Origin: Zeus faber
Taxonomy: Eukaryota > Chordata > Actinopteri > Zeiformes > Zeidae
DNA length: 64,000 nt
NCBI GenBank assembly: GCA_960531495.1
Contig: OY482851.1
Span: 25,964,533-26,028,532, forward strand
Reading direction: 5' to 3'
Shown here: in pieces, positions 41,501-55,324 of the stretch
Layout of the letters: each line of letters starts with the position of its first letter
How positions within the stretch are numbered: the stretch's first letter is position 1
Position numbers and translations under genes: made by a program
The notes under the pieces: generated by a model
What the model was told of the DNA's origin: nothing
What the model saw: only the letters and a program-made list of their open reading frames with translations
Databases searched by the model: none

Positions 41501-44500
41501 TCCAAAACATAGAATCCAAAATCAAAATAAGAAGTTATTGAGTTTTTTTCCCCCCACAAGGGACCATGAAATGTTTTGAGTGTGGGGACTGCTCTGGCAT
41601 TCATTCCTGGGGTCCCGGAATGAATGCCGATTGTAACCTTTCCCATTAAAGCTTCTTTCACACATGCATCGGGACCATGCCCGAATAACGTCCGGACCTG
41701 ATTATACGGAACATTGTCCGGAGTTTCCCTTTCACACAGAGCAAAAATATGTAAATTGTATGTATCAGACGCATTTACACCACCTGGAAATAGCCTGTTT
41801 GGTTTCCAAGAGGGGTGGAGCCTGGGTAGAGCCTGTAGGAGGCAGGACGTGACGCAATAACGCTGCAGAGTTTTACAGCACACGAGGCTACCGACTTATA
41901 AGTAGTTGGGCTTTTTTTGCGTTGATACTCCATGTACTTGGAGTAGTCGGGGTAATGTCCAAGTCAAATGATTGAGACATTTGCATTCAAACACACAGCT
42001 CATCCGTGTAATGTCTGGATAATTTCAGGTTTACAGTGCATGTGTGAAAGCAGCTTAAGCGACAAAAGCCAGATATTAGCAGGTTTTTTCAGCAGTGGAA
42101 AAGTGGTCAAAGACTGCAACTGTGATAAAGGTCTTAATAATACAGTTTATCTAGAGCTGGGGAAGTGAACATATTCATAGTGTGGTGGTACAGGTCCATC
42201 GGAAGCCATCTGATATATCCCATCACCTACATTATAATACCTTATTTTCTGTTTAATTCCAAGTGGTAATGCTCACATATACAGAAACATTTTCCCAAAA
42301 TCTACATTTGAAGAGATAGAATGGAATCATACTTATGTAGGAGATGGCCACAAGGAAGAACATGAGCTCCTATTCTGGAGGTGTGGATATCCTGAAATGT
42401 TTAGAGGACAAGTAGGCACTTAACCTGGAGATATGACATATTTCATTGATCGAGCAAGCGTAGAGCAAAGATATGCCAAACACCATGTCATCAAAAACAA
42501 TAATAAATATGGCTTTTGGCAGCAATACATAGGGTCCAGTTTAGTTGTGTTAGGTATGTATTACAGTTTTCCGGGTTCTGTGAAACGCAGCACGAGTTCC
42601 AATTTTCCGAGTTTACCTTGAATGCTGCAGTTTTTTTTTTTGTTTTGTTTTGTTTTTTTCCACTCTTTTCATAACATATCTTTACTGAATGGCGATGTGA
42701 CTTGGTCGGGTCGCACAGAAGAAAACCTGTCGTGATCGAGGCAGAGGGGGAGGCTGTCTTTTTATTTTATTTTTTTTAAGCGTAGATTTAATGTTTTGGA
42801 AAGAAATTGAAAATAGATAAATTGTGTATAAATAAGGACATGTACTAACGTCCGGACCAATCACCGTGCTCTTACGTCACTAAATGTTGCTCTTGTGTCG
42901 TTTAGTTCAATTGTCCCTAAAGAATGGTGTTTTAACAGTAACAATCCTTCCTGGACCATGCACTGTGGACACAAAAGAAAGAGATGACTCCTCCAAAAGG
43001 TTCTAAGAACTTCCTGCTGTGCGAAAACGCATTCTGTGACCGATTATATAATTTTCTGGGTTTTGTAAAACACAGCACAAGTTACAGTTTCCAAGTTTCC
43101 CTTCAACGCAGCGTCGGCTCGGGTTGTCTGTCTGTCTGTCCGTCCGTCTGCCCGTCTGTCCATCTATGTGGCTGTGAACGCTATGCAGTCCACAAGTGGC
43201 TGGATGCGAACGACTTCCGAGAGACGAAGCTTGGACTTATATAACTTCGGATGATGATGTCACAAAGTGCCCCGCTCCTCAAACTAATGAAATCATGGCA
43301 ACTTTCTTCCACTTCCCATAAAATTACAATGTTTTTTTTCCCACAAATTCCTGCTCGAAATGTACATTGTACTGTGTACTGTATTGTTCCAACTCGGACA
43401 ACAAGACGTCTGAAACGTCGCGGTCCGAACGAGAACTCAACCATGTCTGTTTGACTGTGGTTGCCGTGTTCCAGACACTTTTAGCCTGGAAAATGACAAG
43501 AAGATGAAGAATAATAAAAGCTGAGCATAAATAGGGTTCCCTATTGTGTGGGCTGGAACCCTAATTTAAGGTAAAAAAGGTTCTGCCATTACCTCCATAC
43601 ACACTGGGCAGTTCTGCCGCGAGACATTTTCAACGCACTGCAAAGGAGTTAAAATGATGAAAGATAAAAATTATTGTATTAATAATGAGCATTTGCTTAT
43701 ATGATATAATATAAGAAGTGGCTATGGACGAACACTCACCTTGTGGTTTCCCTGCAGATCCCTGGCGAGACAGAGATTACACTTTTCACAATGAAAATAT
43801 TTTTCTCTGGGCCCGATCCTGTGGGTAACAAAGCCACAGTTATAACACAGCAATGCAGATAATCCAACACAGAATACCAGCATCGGCATACAATTTCAAT
43901 ATAGATTACAAGCACAAATGCCAGGTTGTGATGTTTACTTGTCAGCCTGTGCTCTGTGTAAATTAATCATCCCTGGATTTCCACCAGGAATCAGATATGG
44001 TTTAACATTTATCAGCTTTGGAGTGAATGGTTTTCTGTTCAAAGACCTCATCTCACGCACAATGTGTAGAACCACCTGCCATGCACTGCAGTACACATAA
44101 CATTTCTCTAACTCAACAAAGCAGAACTACAAGATAGCCAGACAGCCAATAGATAGAAAGAAAAATTCTGGGGCTTTTTGCCATGTATAGTTAAGAAGAA
44201 CGCTAGTCTAGACATGTTTATTTCCGGGCTAAATAATGAAAATATTGTCTCTGCATTTGAATAGACAATCAATTCAACTGCTGTTTAACCATCTATAAAA
44301 AAGTTTTCACCTGCATATTCCACAGGGTTCACAGTGGTACTGCTTCTTATCCTTGTCAAACAGGTGGCATATATCACAGTAATACTCGCCAAACTTCACA
44401 TTACACTGCTGGCAGATCTGCTGTGCCTGGGAAGAATAATAACGGTAAAGGTATATTAAAAACATCACATTTGGAACACATTCTTCTCCATGCCCATCTG

Positions 44501-46553
44501 AACATCAAAAAAGTCTACAGATTTTCTAAGAAACACTGTTACCTGTTGGATGGTTTGGCAGTGGGAGCACTGCACTTCTCGGACCATGAAGCGGTCCATC
44601 TCATGGTTCTCCTCTGCATCGTGGCACAGTCTGCACACATACAGATTCCCACAGCAAGGCGCCTGACAGAGTTTTGAACCAAGAAAAATACCTCAAACAG
44701 AGCATTTCATGTTTAATAGTCACACAAGTAGTCTGTTGGCACTTCTGAATGGGTAATGGATAAGGATAATTCCTCAAATCCCACTTAAAAAAAGATAAAT
44801 AATGGAAATGAGCGCTTATGTTGCGAGATGGACGGGATGGACCCCTAAAAAATATCTGCGGGCAGCAATACAGAGGGCCCGGTTTAGACATGTTAGGTAC
44901 GTATTACAGATTTCTGAGGTTCCAAGGTTCCATAATCTGAGGTTCCCGAATTTGCTCATCTGTGATTATACATGGGGACGTTTTGGAGCGGACCAGGGGA
45001 CCAGACGTCACTGCAAATCACCGATACTTTCTTTAACCGCTCTCAATTTGCGGGGACAGGCACCGCGCCGGGCTGGGGTTGGGAGGAGGGCGAGTTCAAG
45101 GTGGTGTTTGAGGAAGATCCACCACCTGGCTGGAGAGTGCCGTGGCACAGAGGAAGCGCCGGTGCTCCTGCTGTACGATTGGCTGTTTGTGTCACATGTT
45201 TGTTTCTCTGCTCTGTGCGATTGGCTGTTCGTGTCGTGTCTTTGAAGGTAGAGGAAAACGGACTCTGTATCGAAAATAAATCTCATAAATTTGTCATAGG
45301 TATCATGGAAGTTTCTATCATGAAGATTATCAAGACCGTTTTTACCGCCCAGCCCTAGTTCCTCCAAAGTTCTCAGAACTTCCTGCGGTGTGAAGATGCC
45401 TTTTGTGACTGATTGTAGTTTTCGGGCTTTTAAAAACTGCCGGCATGAGTTACAGTTTTCTGAGTTCCCCTTTAACACAGCATCGACTTAAGTTGTCGGT
45501 CTACGTGTCGCAAGTCGCTGGACGTGAATGACGGCTGAGAGACAAAGTTTGGACTATAACTTTGGATAATTGTTGTCACAAAGCGGGCCGCTCATGAAAC
45601 TAATCAAATCGCCTAAACGTACACATTGATATTGAAAAGCTCGAACGACAATACGTCTGAAATGTCCCGGTTCTAATGAGACCTTAACCCTTGTCCCATA
45701 TACTTTAAGCCCGAAAATCACCAGGAAAAAAAAATCCCAGCAATAACAATTGGGATCCATAATAATGACAAACACAGTTATACGCGCTTGTTACATTTGA
45801 AGTGGTTAACAGGAAAGGGGTGTGCAGTGGGATCGTTTTCATGCCAGAAAAAAGGTTGGGAAACCCAGGTTATTTATCACTTGCACAAGATGTGAATGTC
45901 TGCCCCGGTTTTCTTTTTGGTTTTTTTAAATCGTCATACGAAATGTGCTTAACTGTAAACATAAGGCAAAACTCTAAATGTGTTGCGGCTTGTGCCGCAT
46001 TAACCATGTTGTAACTCATCGCCGTCATCATTTGACGCATCAATTGATTAACAACTACACACACGCCAAGCTGCCCCGTGAGAAGATAAGACTCAGCTCG
46101 ATGTAAACCAGCTTCAGCCTTCACTCTGTTATGTCCTGTTAGCGGTGATAACCACCGGGTCACACTAAGGCTTGGAGGGACATGTGGGGAGAAAGGATCC
46201 TGTCAATTATATTCACTTCTACGGCTAATTCCACGCCACGTGTCACCACTCCTGCCCGCTAGTCTTAAACAAGAAATGTAATACGTGATACATAGTTTTG
46301 TGCGCTTCCTCACACTTTCCCCACCCGCTTGCGAGCCGGCCCCCGCTAGCTTGGTGCGACTGTTAGCATGTGTTGGCAGCGCGGCTGTGTGCAAATAACA
46401 ATAATACATAATATCGTCAAACATTTTACGACGATGTCCGACGGCCAAACGTGACCACGGCAATACGGTGCTGCGGTGCGGAAAACAGCGAAACGTTCTC
46501 ACTTTCAGCGAACAGCTGCGGACGTAGTGCTCGCACCCGGCAGGAGAAGCCAT
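38540..46553 (-). CDS. rchy1: RING finger and CHY zinc finger protein 1 (Pirh2 E3 ubiquitin ligase)
   Basis: Nine exons in transcript order: 46553-46503, 44662-44543, 44426-44311, 43818-43740, 43637-43593, 42391-42333, 41262-41233, 41095-40975, 38767-38540; 282 aa. Starts MASPAGCEHYVRSCSLK, then the CHY-finger cysteines (APCCGNLYVCRLCHDAEENH), CTCHY finger (YYCDICHLFDKDKKQYHC), RING (NCPVCME, then HVLPCGHLLHK from the small 59-bp exon, then YRCPQCMHSA) and the C-terminal zinc ribbon (CNDCQAHCTVPFHVLGMKC). The enzyme ubiquitinates p53 and other targets and autoubiquitinates. All zinc ligands I looked for are present. Oddity: where the human protein ends soon after YNTAQAGG, this one adds a polyglutamine run of 11 and an EEEQ-rich acidic tail. 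Repeats fill introns 1 and 5-8. Confidence 0.95.
38930..39530 (+). repeat. Dispersed repeat family R1, copy 2 (rchy1 intron 8)
   Basis: Same order of matching blocks as 1950-2665 and same orientation relative to the plus strand. It lies in the intron before the last rchy1 exon. No coding frame is shared between the two copies, which argues for a noncoding element. Confidence 0.75.
41293..42106. mobile_element. TIR-flanked MITE in rchy1 intron 6
   Basis: Left end CCTCTTTTCCACTGCACAAA and right end GCAGTGGAAAAGTGG are inverted repeats; matching continues inward through AAAAAACCTG and GATATT. No transposase. The element sits between rchy1 exons 7 and 6. Confidence 0.65.
42490..43490 (+). repeat. 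Dispersed repeat family R2, copy A (rchy1 intron 5)
   Basis: Matches 44845-45725 in blocks: GGCAGCAATACA.AGGG.CC, GTTAGGTA.GTATTACAG, GAACTTCCTGC.GTG, AC.GATT, TTACAGTTT.C.GAGTT, AACGACTTCCGAGAGACGAAG and AACAAGACGTCTGAAA. A (CTGT/CCGT)n run lies at 43126-43165. No protein recognised. Confidence 0.6.
44845..45725 (+). repeat. Dispersed repeat family R2, copy B (rchy1 intron 1)
   Basis: Second copy of the family at 42490-43490, same orientation. Its middle is interrupted at about 45240-45357 by a segment ending TACCGCCCAGCCCTAG, a typical end of another fish MITE family. Confidence 0.6.
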
Positions 46554-46599
46554 GTTCACCCGTTCGGTTGGTTCCCCGGGCTCCGCAGCCTGTCGCTGC

Positions 46600-49500
46600 T
46601 GCCACACCGCGGCCTGGCGGCGAAGATGGGCGCTGCTGCGCCTGTTTGCGTGATGGTGTTTATTAGTTGGTACGTGGAACCAACGGCCTACAGATATTCC
46701 AAAGCCATCGGACCAAAACAAACCAAAAGCGACCCCTCTATATGTTGGGCCAGCTCGTTTAAGGGTATGTGTTGTGACACTGTGTTACATCAGGTGTGAC
46801 CTTATCCTCAAAGTTAATGGGACGCCGGTGTCAACGTTTTAAGGTCATTATTACAGGATATCCCCATAAGAACCGACGTGGATTCCTATCACTGACGTTC
46901 CACTGTCCGCTGCTCTACGTGACTGGATGTTGACCTTAACTCCACCTCTATACCAGACAGGGTTTTACCAGTTCAGCTTGTTTACTTCTAATGTGTTGAT
47001 TTCAGCTATTTGTTTCCAGCAGTGAGTGCAAAACGCACGCCAAACAACAGGTTTTCAGAGATGACCCCCAGGAGCCCCCCCGGGTCCAGACATTAGACAT
47101 GAGACAATTATATACGATCACATCAGCGAAGGTCATGTTAACGGCACGCTGCTTGTGTGAAAAGGTGTGTGTTTGTTTGTTTTTTTGCAGTTGTGAATAG
47201 TAAAAAAAAAAAACAACTAGTATGCATCACTGGGGATTACTGCCAGATGTCCACTATTCCTTGTGATTTACGTTATGTCCACGTAATTGTCCTTGGACGA
47301 CGGTGATAACCTACATTCTTGGCCTACTAAGCTGCTTTGAGGGGACTTTACTAAATTTGCCCCGCAAATCTTGCAAAGAATCGTCACTGACAGGAAACCA
47401 AAGACGTGGGCTACAGATGGCATTAATCCCAGTCCAATGCCAAGAACCTTTGGCGACATCATTCTGCCATTAGGCCATTTCAAAGGCGTTTCTGTTTAAT
47501 TTGAAGTGACGGGGAGGGGAATGGCCAAAACTTCATTTATCATTATCATTTGTACTATATATACCCATACTAATTACTTAACATGTGAATAGAATTGCAT
47601 TTCTATAGTTCTATATTTTTTCTATATTAATTTCTGTTTTGTATTTTTCAGCTATCTGTGTATTTTTTTTATTTATAAAAAATGAACTTTACTTTTTTAT
47701 TCTATTTTATTCTATTTTAAAATCGTATTATTAATAAAGCGAAGACTTTTTCTTATGCTAAGCGTCTGTGGAAACACACCAATCCTCACCATGTCACAAT
47801 CCTTGTGTACGGTATGTAAATGTTCTGGCGATAAAAATAAATTCCCCCTAATCCCTCATAAACATTTAAACACTAGCTGCTAGCCCTCTGTTATTCAGTG
47901 CTAGTCTCATTTACTTTCTAGTTACATTTCAATATCATTTTGTCCTCTTGATTTGGTCTTAATGAGGCTAAAAGGAGTCCGTCCTTAAGGAAAACGTCCA
48001 TGAGTGTGGTGGAGGATGTGTCCCCTGCTTCAAGCTGTTGCCAGTTTTATTAGGCCCAGCTCGAGAAACAGATGGAACGTGTTGTTTTGGTGGAGCCTGT
48101 GCTCTAAAAAACGTAATTATTCTCCCTAGAGGAGTGATTAGTGAATACTGATCCTGCTCATTTTATACACAGGAGTAAGAGCATTAATGTTTCTTCTCAT
48201 AGGCTCTATGAGAGCTGAGAGCAAGCGCTGACACCATATCTCAAATACAATGCTGCTAGGTAGGTAGGTAGATAGATAGATAGACAGACAGACAGATAGA
48301 CAGACAGACAGACAGATAGATGGATAGATGGATAGATCCGGCCTGGCTACAGTGTAATTCTATGATTAGGTGGTGTTTGCAGCTGTGGGTACGTTTCCTA
48401 CTTCGTAACTAACGAATACATATCTTATACATTTTGTCTGTGGGTTTCGTCGGATCGATGACATCCATAAAGTTCTTACATCAGTTACATCTGCATGTGA
48501 CGCCGTCTTGGCAAGGTCCCAGCTGTTGACCGATCACTAGACTGAAATGCTATCATGACGTGTGTGCGGCATGTTGGGGCGGTGATATAAAATGCAGTTT
48601 TTTACTAAATTATACCACAATAATGGACCGATCTGGATCAATCTTGGATGCTGGCATGTTAGGACTGCCCCAAATACACATTTTATTAATCTTGTCTCTG
48701 AGTGTGGCGGATCCATGACATCCATACACCACTGAGGTCAGTTTTTCATTCACAAGAACAATAAAGCAATACAATACAATACAAACTAATTAAGCAATAC
48801 AATAAAAATAAAAAAATAAAAGAAAAATGTGAAAATATACAATAAACCTAACAGTGTACTGTACACAATAAGATATGGCAATATGCTGTACACCTCGTGA
48901 TCAACAACAGATATAACCTAAAAGTAACAAAAAAATTATATGAATGAAAAAGACCTACAAAATATAGATCATGTACAGAAATAAAATATAGAGTCTGAGC
49001 CTGAGCAGAAACCAAAAAATTCCACAGTAAACATACACTTACATTTGCGCACAACCTCACTCCTGAGCTGTTCTTTACTAGCATTAGTCGAAAAGTCTAC
49101 ACAATCAGCAAAACTATACAAGTAAATGACAATAATAATCATTAGGTTATATTGAAACAATGTGGACTATTTATTCTGAAGACACACTAGACATACTGTT
49201 CTAGACTGGCCCATGTGCTGGGCGGCTCCATTTAAATGACAGCCCCGTAAGAAGTCCAAATAGTTTTAGTTAATCAGTTGCGGTTGGCACAAGGTTAAAA
49301 ACATGTTAAGTTGGTGAGCCAGCAGCCTTTGCCCAACACCAGTTGTGCTCAAGCCGCCCTTTTAATAAGCATGTTAATAATCTGATATCCAATAAGAGGA
49401 TTGCCATCCCAGGCAGTTATCACATCCGGAGGACTTGTTAGGGTTGGAAATACTTATTCTACTCACTATGCCTCATTTAAATCCATATATATACTCTACA

Positions 49501-50290
49501 AAATGTAGGTTTTTTTTCTAATTTTTGGTGGCCTTGACTGTCTGCACCCCCCCACCCTGCCCCACCCCGTCCTACCCCGTCCTGTGCCTCCACCCCAACA
49601 GGAAGTAGGCTAATACTTAAAGCCCTTATCCTCTTTTATGCATCCACTCCCTCTTTGTTCTCCTTTGGCAGGGGTTCCCGAACGTTACCAACTCCATTCA
49701 TTGTATTTGATATAAAAACATTTGCTTTCCCATACACATCGATTAATATTGTGTTCATGGAAAAACATGTAGCTATCACAGATACTGCCGTTTTTTTTCA
49801 GTCATAACCTTCCGAGATGACTTCCTCAGCGTAATCTACAAGGATTAGAAATAGATTCATGACCGACAGTGCAGTGCCTGACAATTTATAGATGCATGTG
49901 AGGACAATGTTGATTGTTGTTGAAAATAATCTAAGACAACATTCACATACAGAAGTCTCCTGTGAACTCAATCAAAAGTTCTTTGATTGAGTTCTCATGA
50001 AAGTCATTGATATGATGTGATATTTTATATAGATTCACAGATTTAGAGTTGAATTTATGAAGGGTGTTCTTTGAGATACGCCACACAGCTGACGTCACGT
50101 CAGCCAGGGAGCCCAACAGGGGATAATGGTATTTAGATGTCCTGTAAGCATGCGTGTCGTCCCAGTCAGCAACATTAATGGGGCCATGAGGCATCCTGCT
50201 CGTGCCCTCCATGCTTAAGCAAGGGGGTTATTAGACGGCATTAATGCTGCCAGGTCTGAGCGCGCTGTCTGCCGTGTAGCCCGGCTCCTC
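46600..50290. other. Spacer between rchy1 and kcnv2
   Basis: No supported gene. It holds a TAGG/TAGA/CAGA tetranucleotide microsatellite at about 48257-48337 and poly(A/T) tracts. The 5' flank of rchy1 (46560-46700) is GC-rich and probably its promoter. Confidence 0.55.
48257..48337. repeat. Tetranucleotide microsatellite (TAGG/TAGA/CAGA)n
   Basis: Roughly 20 four-base units drifting from TAGG to TAGA, CAGA and TGGA. Confidence 0.95.
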
Positions 50291-50294
50291 AGAC

Positions 50295-53184
50295 ATGGCG
50301 AGCACCAGCAAGATGCTCAACCTGTGGAACAGGAGACAGAGCCTCTTCCCCAACTACAAAGTCACCGGCTCGGACTCCAAACGGAGGCCCTCGGAGGAAA
50401 GCATCCTTCCATTTGCCAAGGACAGCTGTGTGAAGACATGGAATTCCATGCAGGAATTGAGCAGGGACATCTACGACATCTACGCCGAGTACGAGGAAGA
50501 AGAGGATGATTACGTGGCGCACACCCCGTCCAGACAGGCTCCCTCTCCGAAGAAAAACTACATGATCAACATTAATGTCGGAGGGAAGCCGTACCAGATA
50601 GCCTACAAGATGGCTGCCAAGTACCCCAAGACCAGGATAGGGAGACTTGCCACCTACACAGACCATAACATGAAGCTGGACCTGTGCGACGACTACACCG
50701 TCACAAACAACGAGTATTTCTTTGACAGGGACCCAGACGTCTTCCACAGCATCTTCAACTTCTACCGGACGGGCGTGCTGTGGATTAAGGACGAACTGTG
50801 TCCCCGCAATTTTCTGGAGGAGATCAATTACTGGGGGGTGAGGATCAAGAACACCCACCGCTGCTGCCGCATCTCCTTCGAGGAGCGGCAGGATGAGCTG
50901 AACGAGCAGCTGAAGATCCAGTGGGAGCTGGAGGCGGAGGTGGAGATTGAGGAGAACGAGGAGCTCTTCCAGGATATGTTCATGGGCCACTGGCGACGTG
51001 CCATTTGGAACCTGATGGAGAAGCCTTTCTCCTCCGTGCTGGCCAAGCTGATGGCGGTGGCCTCCAGTTTGTTCGTCCTCATCTCTCTGGTGGCCATGAC
51101 TCTGAACACCGTGGAGGAGATGCAGTACAAAATGTACACGGGCCAACTCAGCGGGAAGAGCTACTGCGAATATGTGGAGTCCATGTGCATCGCCTTCTTC
51201 ACCATGGAGTACCTGCTACGCTTGGTGTCCACGCCCGACCTCAAGTCCTTCTACAGGAGTGTGCTCAACACAGTGGACCTGATCGCCATCCTGCCCCAGT
51301 ACCTGCAACTGATCCTGGAGTTCTTCGACAACGAGGAAAACTACATGAAGCACGAGGCGGACATGCAGGCGGTGGGGCAGGTGGGGAAGCTGGGCCAGGT
51401 GCTTCGAATCATGAGGCTCATGCGAATCTTCCGCATCTTGAAGCTGGCGCGGCACTCGACCGGCTTGCGGGCATTCGGCTTCACCCTGCGCCAATGTTAC
51501 CAGCAAGTGGGCTGCCTCTTCCTCTTCATCGCTATGGGCATCTTCAGCTTCTCCGCTATGGTTTACACAGTGGAGCACGACATGCCGCAAACCAACTTCA
51601 CCAGCATCCCTCACGCCTGGTGGTGGGCAGCAGTGAGTAACCTCAATGACATTTACTTTTAACATTCATTCGCAGCGGTGACCTCATTAACACTAACACT
51701 TACATCTACAGGGTCCCATAATATAAACCAAGAACCCTAAGTACAACTATATACTCAAAAGAAGATGTACATACAATATAAAGTCATAAATCTCATTTGC
51801 AAACATAAAGGAATCCTCTTCATATGCTGTTGCTTCAGTTTCATTGGGAATCTCTTAGCGATCCTTAATTACTGTAAGAGAATCATCGAGTCCTGAATAT
51901 ATCAATTAGAGACTTAAGTAACAACCCAGAGTAAGCTATTTATGTTACATGCCCTAGCTCTTTAATTACTTCGATTCTGGCGGTACTTCCACCTTATAAT
52001 GCTATTAGATCCCACCAACGAGAATACCTGGCCCAATAGCGAATGGGGCCCGGTCCCTCTCTCACACATCCCCTGCTTCTACATCAATGAAATGCACTCG
52101 GTCCTCGCAGATAGAGTAGGTCCATTGTAGCTCGAAGGGAGCGCTGGGTTACGGTTTTCATTACCTCTGCAATCCCATAAGTAGAGCGTGTGGCACAGAC
52201 TTCACCAGAGGAGGGAGTACACCACCCACCCTTGTCGCTCTGTGGGGTAGACGATGCAACTGTGGTGGGATGGGACGGTGGTTAGGTTTCCATTGAGGTG
52301 AACACGGAGAAGAAGCATTTCTCTTCCAAAAAACAGTATTTACTCCTTTTTAATCACCTTACCAGGCCATGTGCGCACATTTGTGTCGTCACATAATTCA
52401 CAATTTCATGACCTCGGACACTCAATAAGGCTCTGAAAGGGATTATCTTTCAACCCGGGTTAAGGGGCACATCTGGGGCAGGTTAAGGTAAACTGTCGTT
52501 GCAAAGATAATGTTGCGTCATGGGAATGAACCAAATACTGAATAATATCAATAGTCTGACAGAAGTTGAAATGCAGAGCGTAAAAAAGTACCCATTTAAT
52601 ATTCTCAATAGAAGAGAAGTAAAAACAATAGTCAGTCAGGAAAGATGTTCAACAAACCAGCTGAACGACCTCATGACATAAGTATAAGAACAGAAACAGG
52701 TCTAATTTTAGGATATCAACCGGAGGCTTTGCAGGCATGCATGCAGACGTGTACATTTATAGACGCGAGAGGGGCAAACCGGGACATGGGAGCAGATGAG
52801 GGATTAGATGGAGGAGTGCAAGAAAGGAGAGGAAGGCAAGCAGTTCATATGGTGTCAGATGTCCACGTGGGAAGCTGTGTTCACGTGTGGTAACTCCCCC
52901 CTTCTCTCCCCCCGCAGGTCAGCATCTCCACCGTGGGCTACGGGGATGTCTACCCGGAGACGGTCCTGGGACGCCTCTTTGCCTTCATCTGCATCTCTTT
53001 CGGAATCATCCTCAACGGCCTGCCCATCTCCATCCTCTTCAACAAGTTCTCGGACTACTACTCCAAACTCAAGTCCAACGAGTACACGGCCAACATGAAG
53101 CAAAGGGGGAAAGTGAGGTTTGCCAAAAGGACAGTCAAACGACTCAATCTTTGCTGTGGGGCCAAGGTGTCTCATTCTAGATGA
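50295..53184 (+). CDS. kcnv2: Kv8.2 voltage-gated potassium channel modifier subunit
   Basis: Two exons, 50295-51632 and 52918-53184, joined GT-AG after WWWAA, giving 534 aa; human KCNV2 has the same two-exon plan. The N-terminus is acidic (EYEEEEDD). T1 domain: [60 protein letters not shown]1 to S3 follow; the S4 voltage sensor is [20 protein letters not shown]; the pore helix ends [20 protein letters not shown] with the TVGYGD filter; S6 is [20 protein letters not shown]. Kv8.2 is silent alone and pairs with Kv2 subunits; in photoreceptor inner segments it shapes the IKx current (known). Fish have two paralogues (a and b); I cannot tell which this is. Poly(A) signals at 53385 and 53667. Confidence 0.93.
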
Positions 53185-55218
53185 TTTGTTTAATATATGT
53201 ATATATATTTCTTGCTTTTTTTAAATGATATGCTAATATGATATATTTTATATTGTATACATTGTTTTTTGCTTGCATTGCTTTGCTGAATGACGACTTC
53301 TTTTGTTTCCCATCTGAATAAGGTAAACAAAACAAAAAAGAAAAAGAAAGCTAAATAAGCTAATAACCTCTGCCGGGGCCCCAAAATAAATGGGAATTTC
53401 TATAAAATGTTTTTGTACTCACATAACCACTTTTTAAAGTTGTAAATTGGTGGTCCACTTTAGATATTTGCATTTCCACTGATTGTTTTAATGTGATAAA
53501 TCTCTTCTGTCAAATTTGAAGTCATTCAAGTAAAATGCCGGTTTACCAGGCCCCGTGGCAACATCGATTTGATAATACCAGATTGTTATAAATATTAAAT
53601 ATACACCCTCGTTTGTTTTCTTATTTTTCATGGTTTTTTTTACACAATATAAATGTATTTTCATGGAATAAAGTTTGATATGATATTGCATGATGTTCCA
53701 TCTTCTGTTTGAGTCAATGGATAGCAAATTGAAACTAAATAATTCCGAAATTACCTTTTTAATAACAACACTATTTTGCCCCATTGAATGGGGGGGTTAT
53801 AGAGATTCAAACAGCTAAAGATAAAATAAAGAAAAAAATATATTTTGATTTAAATAACCAGTTTCAAAACTAGCCATATGTTAAACAAACCAAAATACTA
53901 CATGTATGAACAAAATATTGAAAATACATTTTAAAAATAACTCTGAATTTATGTGATGAGGTTTATGTGATGATTTAAAGATTATTTCGCTTTGGGCCTG
54001 CAGGCAAAACCTATTGGCTGTACATGAAGAGCTGATGTGTTGCTATGAAAGTGGTAAATTCTTATGGGTTAGTGATGGGTTAGAGATTTTCGGCATTGAA
54101 AATATGCGTTCTGAAAGTTTCCTTGGTATTTATTTATTTACCGTGATTGGTTGGGATGTCACAGAAAACATCATTGCTTCGCTTGAATGACACAATACCT
54201 ACGCACTCAATATGCCATAATGATAAGAAGGATTAGATTGACGTGTGATAATCCAGGTCATTCTCGTCGCACAATACAAGATGTGCTTCGGAGGAAATAG
54301 TGGAGAGGTCCATCAGCACCATCATCATAAACAAAGTTTTCACGGCACTGCGATAAAAAATACACCACATTTTAGCCATTCTAACAACTGTGGACTGAAG
54401 TGGACTTTCATCAATGCATATAAGAGTCACTAAAGGTATATATATATATATACATACATATATATATATATTTTACCACTTTCCATCTGTCACAAATGGT
54501 AATTGTACTCGAAAAACACACGCCACAAGTTCAGGTAGGATTTGGAGTCCTTGGTCACCCCCTGGTTTGCGGGCCAGGACAGTGTGTTGTGCTGTCATGT
54601 TGTGGTGTCACCTTCACCTGGGTCATACCCATTCATTTGTTGAATATTTAATAAGGTTTGGTAATTAAACAGAATAGCCGTGGCACTGCAAATAAACAAA
54701 TAAATATATAATTGTCCTCAGTAAATAACACAATTTTGTAGTGTTGAGCGTAAAGCTGTGGATGGACGGTGGCACGTGTCTGCTGCCCTCTGCTGGTGGC
54801 CCCCTGGTAGTGCACAGAATCGACCCGTTCAACGCCAAATAACGCTGAATTAACTGATGAATGAATTCGTTTAAGAATATACCAAATTAAAAAAATAACC
54901 CCCCCCCCTCTAACAACTCTGATTGTATGTAATTGTAGTTTGTTTCCCCTCTGTGTGAATCCATTTTTTTATTGTTACATTCATAATTGAAGGGTATCAG
55001 AAATGTAAGAAAAAATCAGCAGCGAATAAAACAGCCAACAGAAAAATGGGCTTGTGAAAGCAACATAAACTATATATATATATATAGATAAATGAATGCC
55101 ATAGAATTTGTGAATTCGTTTTTGTTTTGTTTTTCGAACATGTATTCATCGTTTTTTATTGTATTGTAAGTGTTGCTCGCTGTCTCTTATTGTTCATTAG
55201 GAACCGCACGGCGCACGA

Positions 55219-55226
55219 TGACGTCA
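55219..55226. promoter_or_regulatory. Palindromic CRE (TGACGTCA) upstream of atp5me
   Basis: Perfect cAMP-response element about 100 bases before the atp5me start codon, in a GC-rich stretch. It probably lies in the core promoter; binding of CREB/ATF is inferred from the sequence alone. Confidence 0.5.
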
Positions 55227-55324
55227 CGGGCGTACCCACAATCCCTCGCGGCTGTAAAGTCACCCCTGTGGCCGCTGCGAGCAGAGGGCGTCGAGGCGAC
55301 TTGGCCGTTCGAGCTGCGCGACAA

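Noticed and set aside
46203..46721. 172-residue minus-strand frame across the rchy1 first exon
   Set aside because: The real reading uses the ATG at 46553 and splices at 46503; the long frame reads into intron and 5' flank without family similarity.
48257..48337. Regular repeats that might suggest a CRISPR-like array
   Set aside because: Simple four-base microsatellite with no spacers; the host is a vertebrate.
50289..51146. 285-residue open frame on the minus strand
   Set aside because: It is the antisense of kcnv2 exon 1; the plus strand encodes a full T1 domain and S1-S6 start, so this is a GC-codon shadow.
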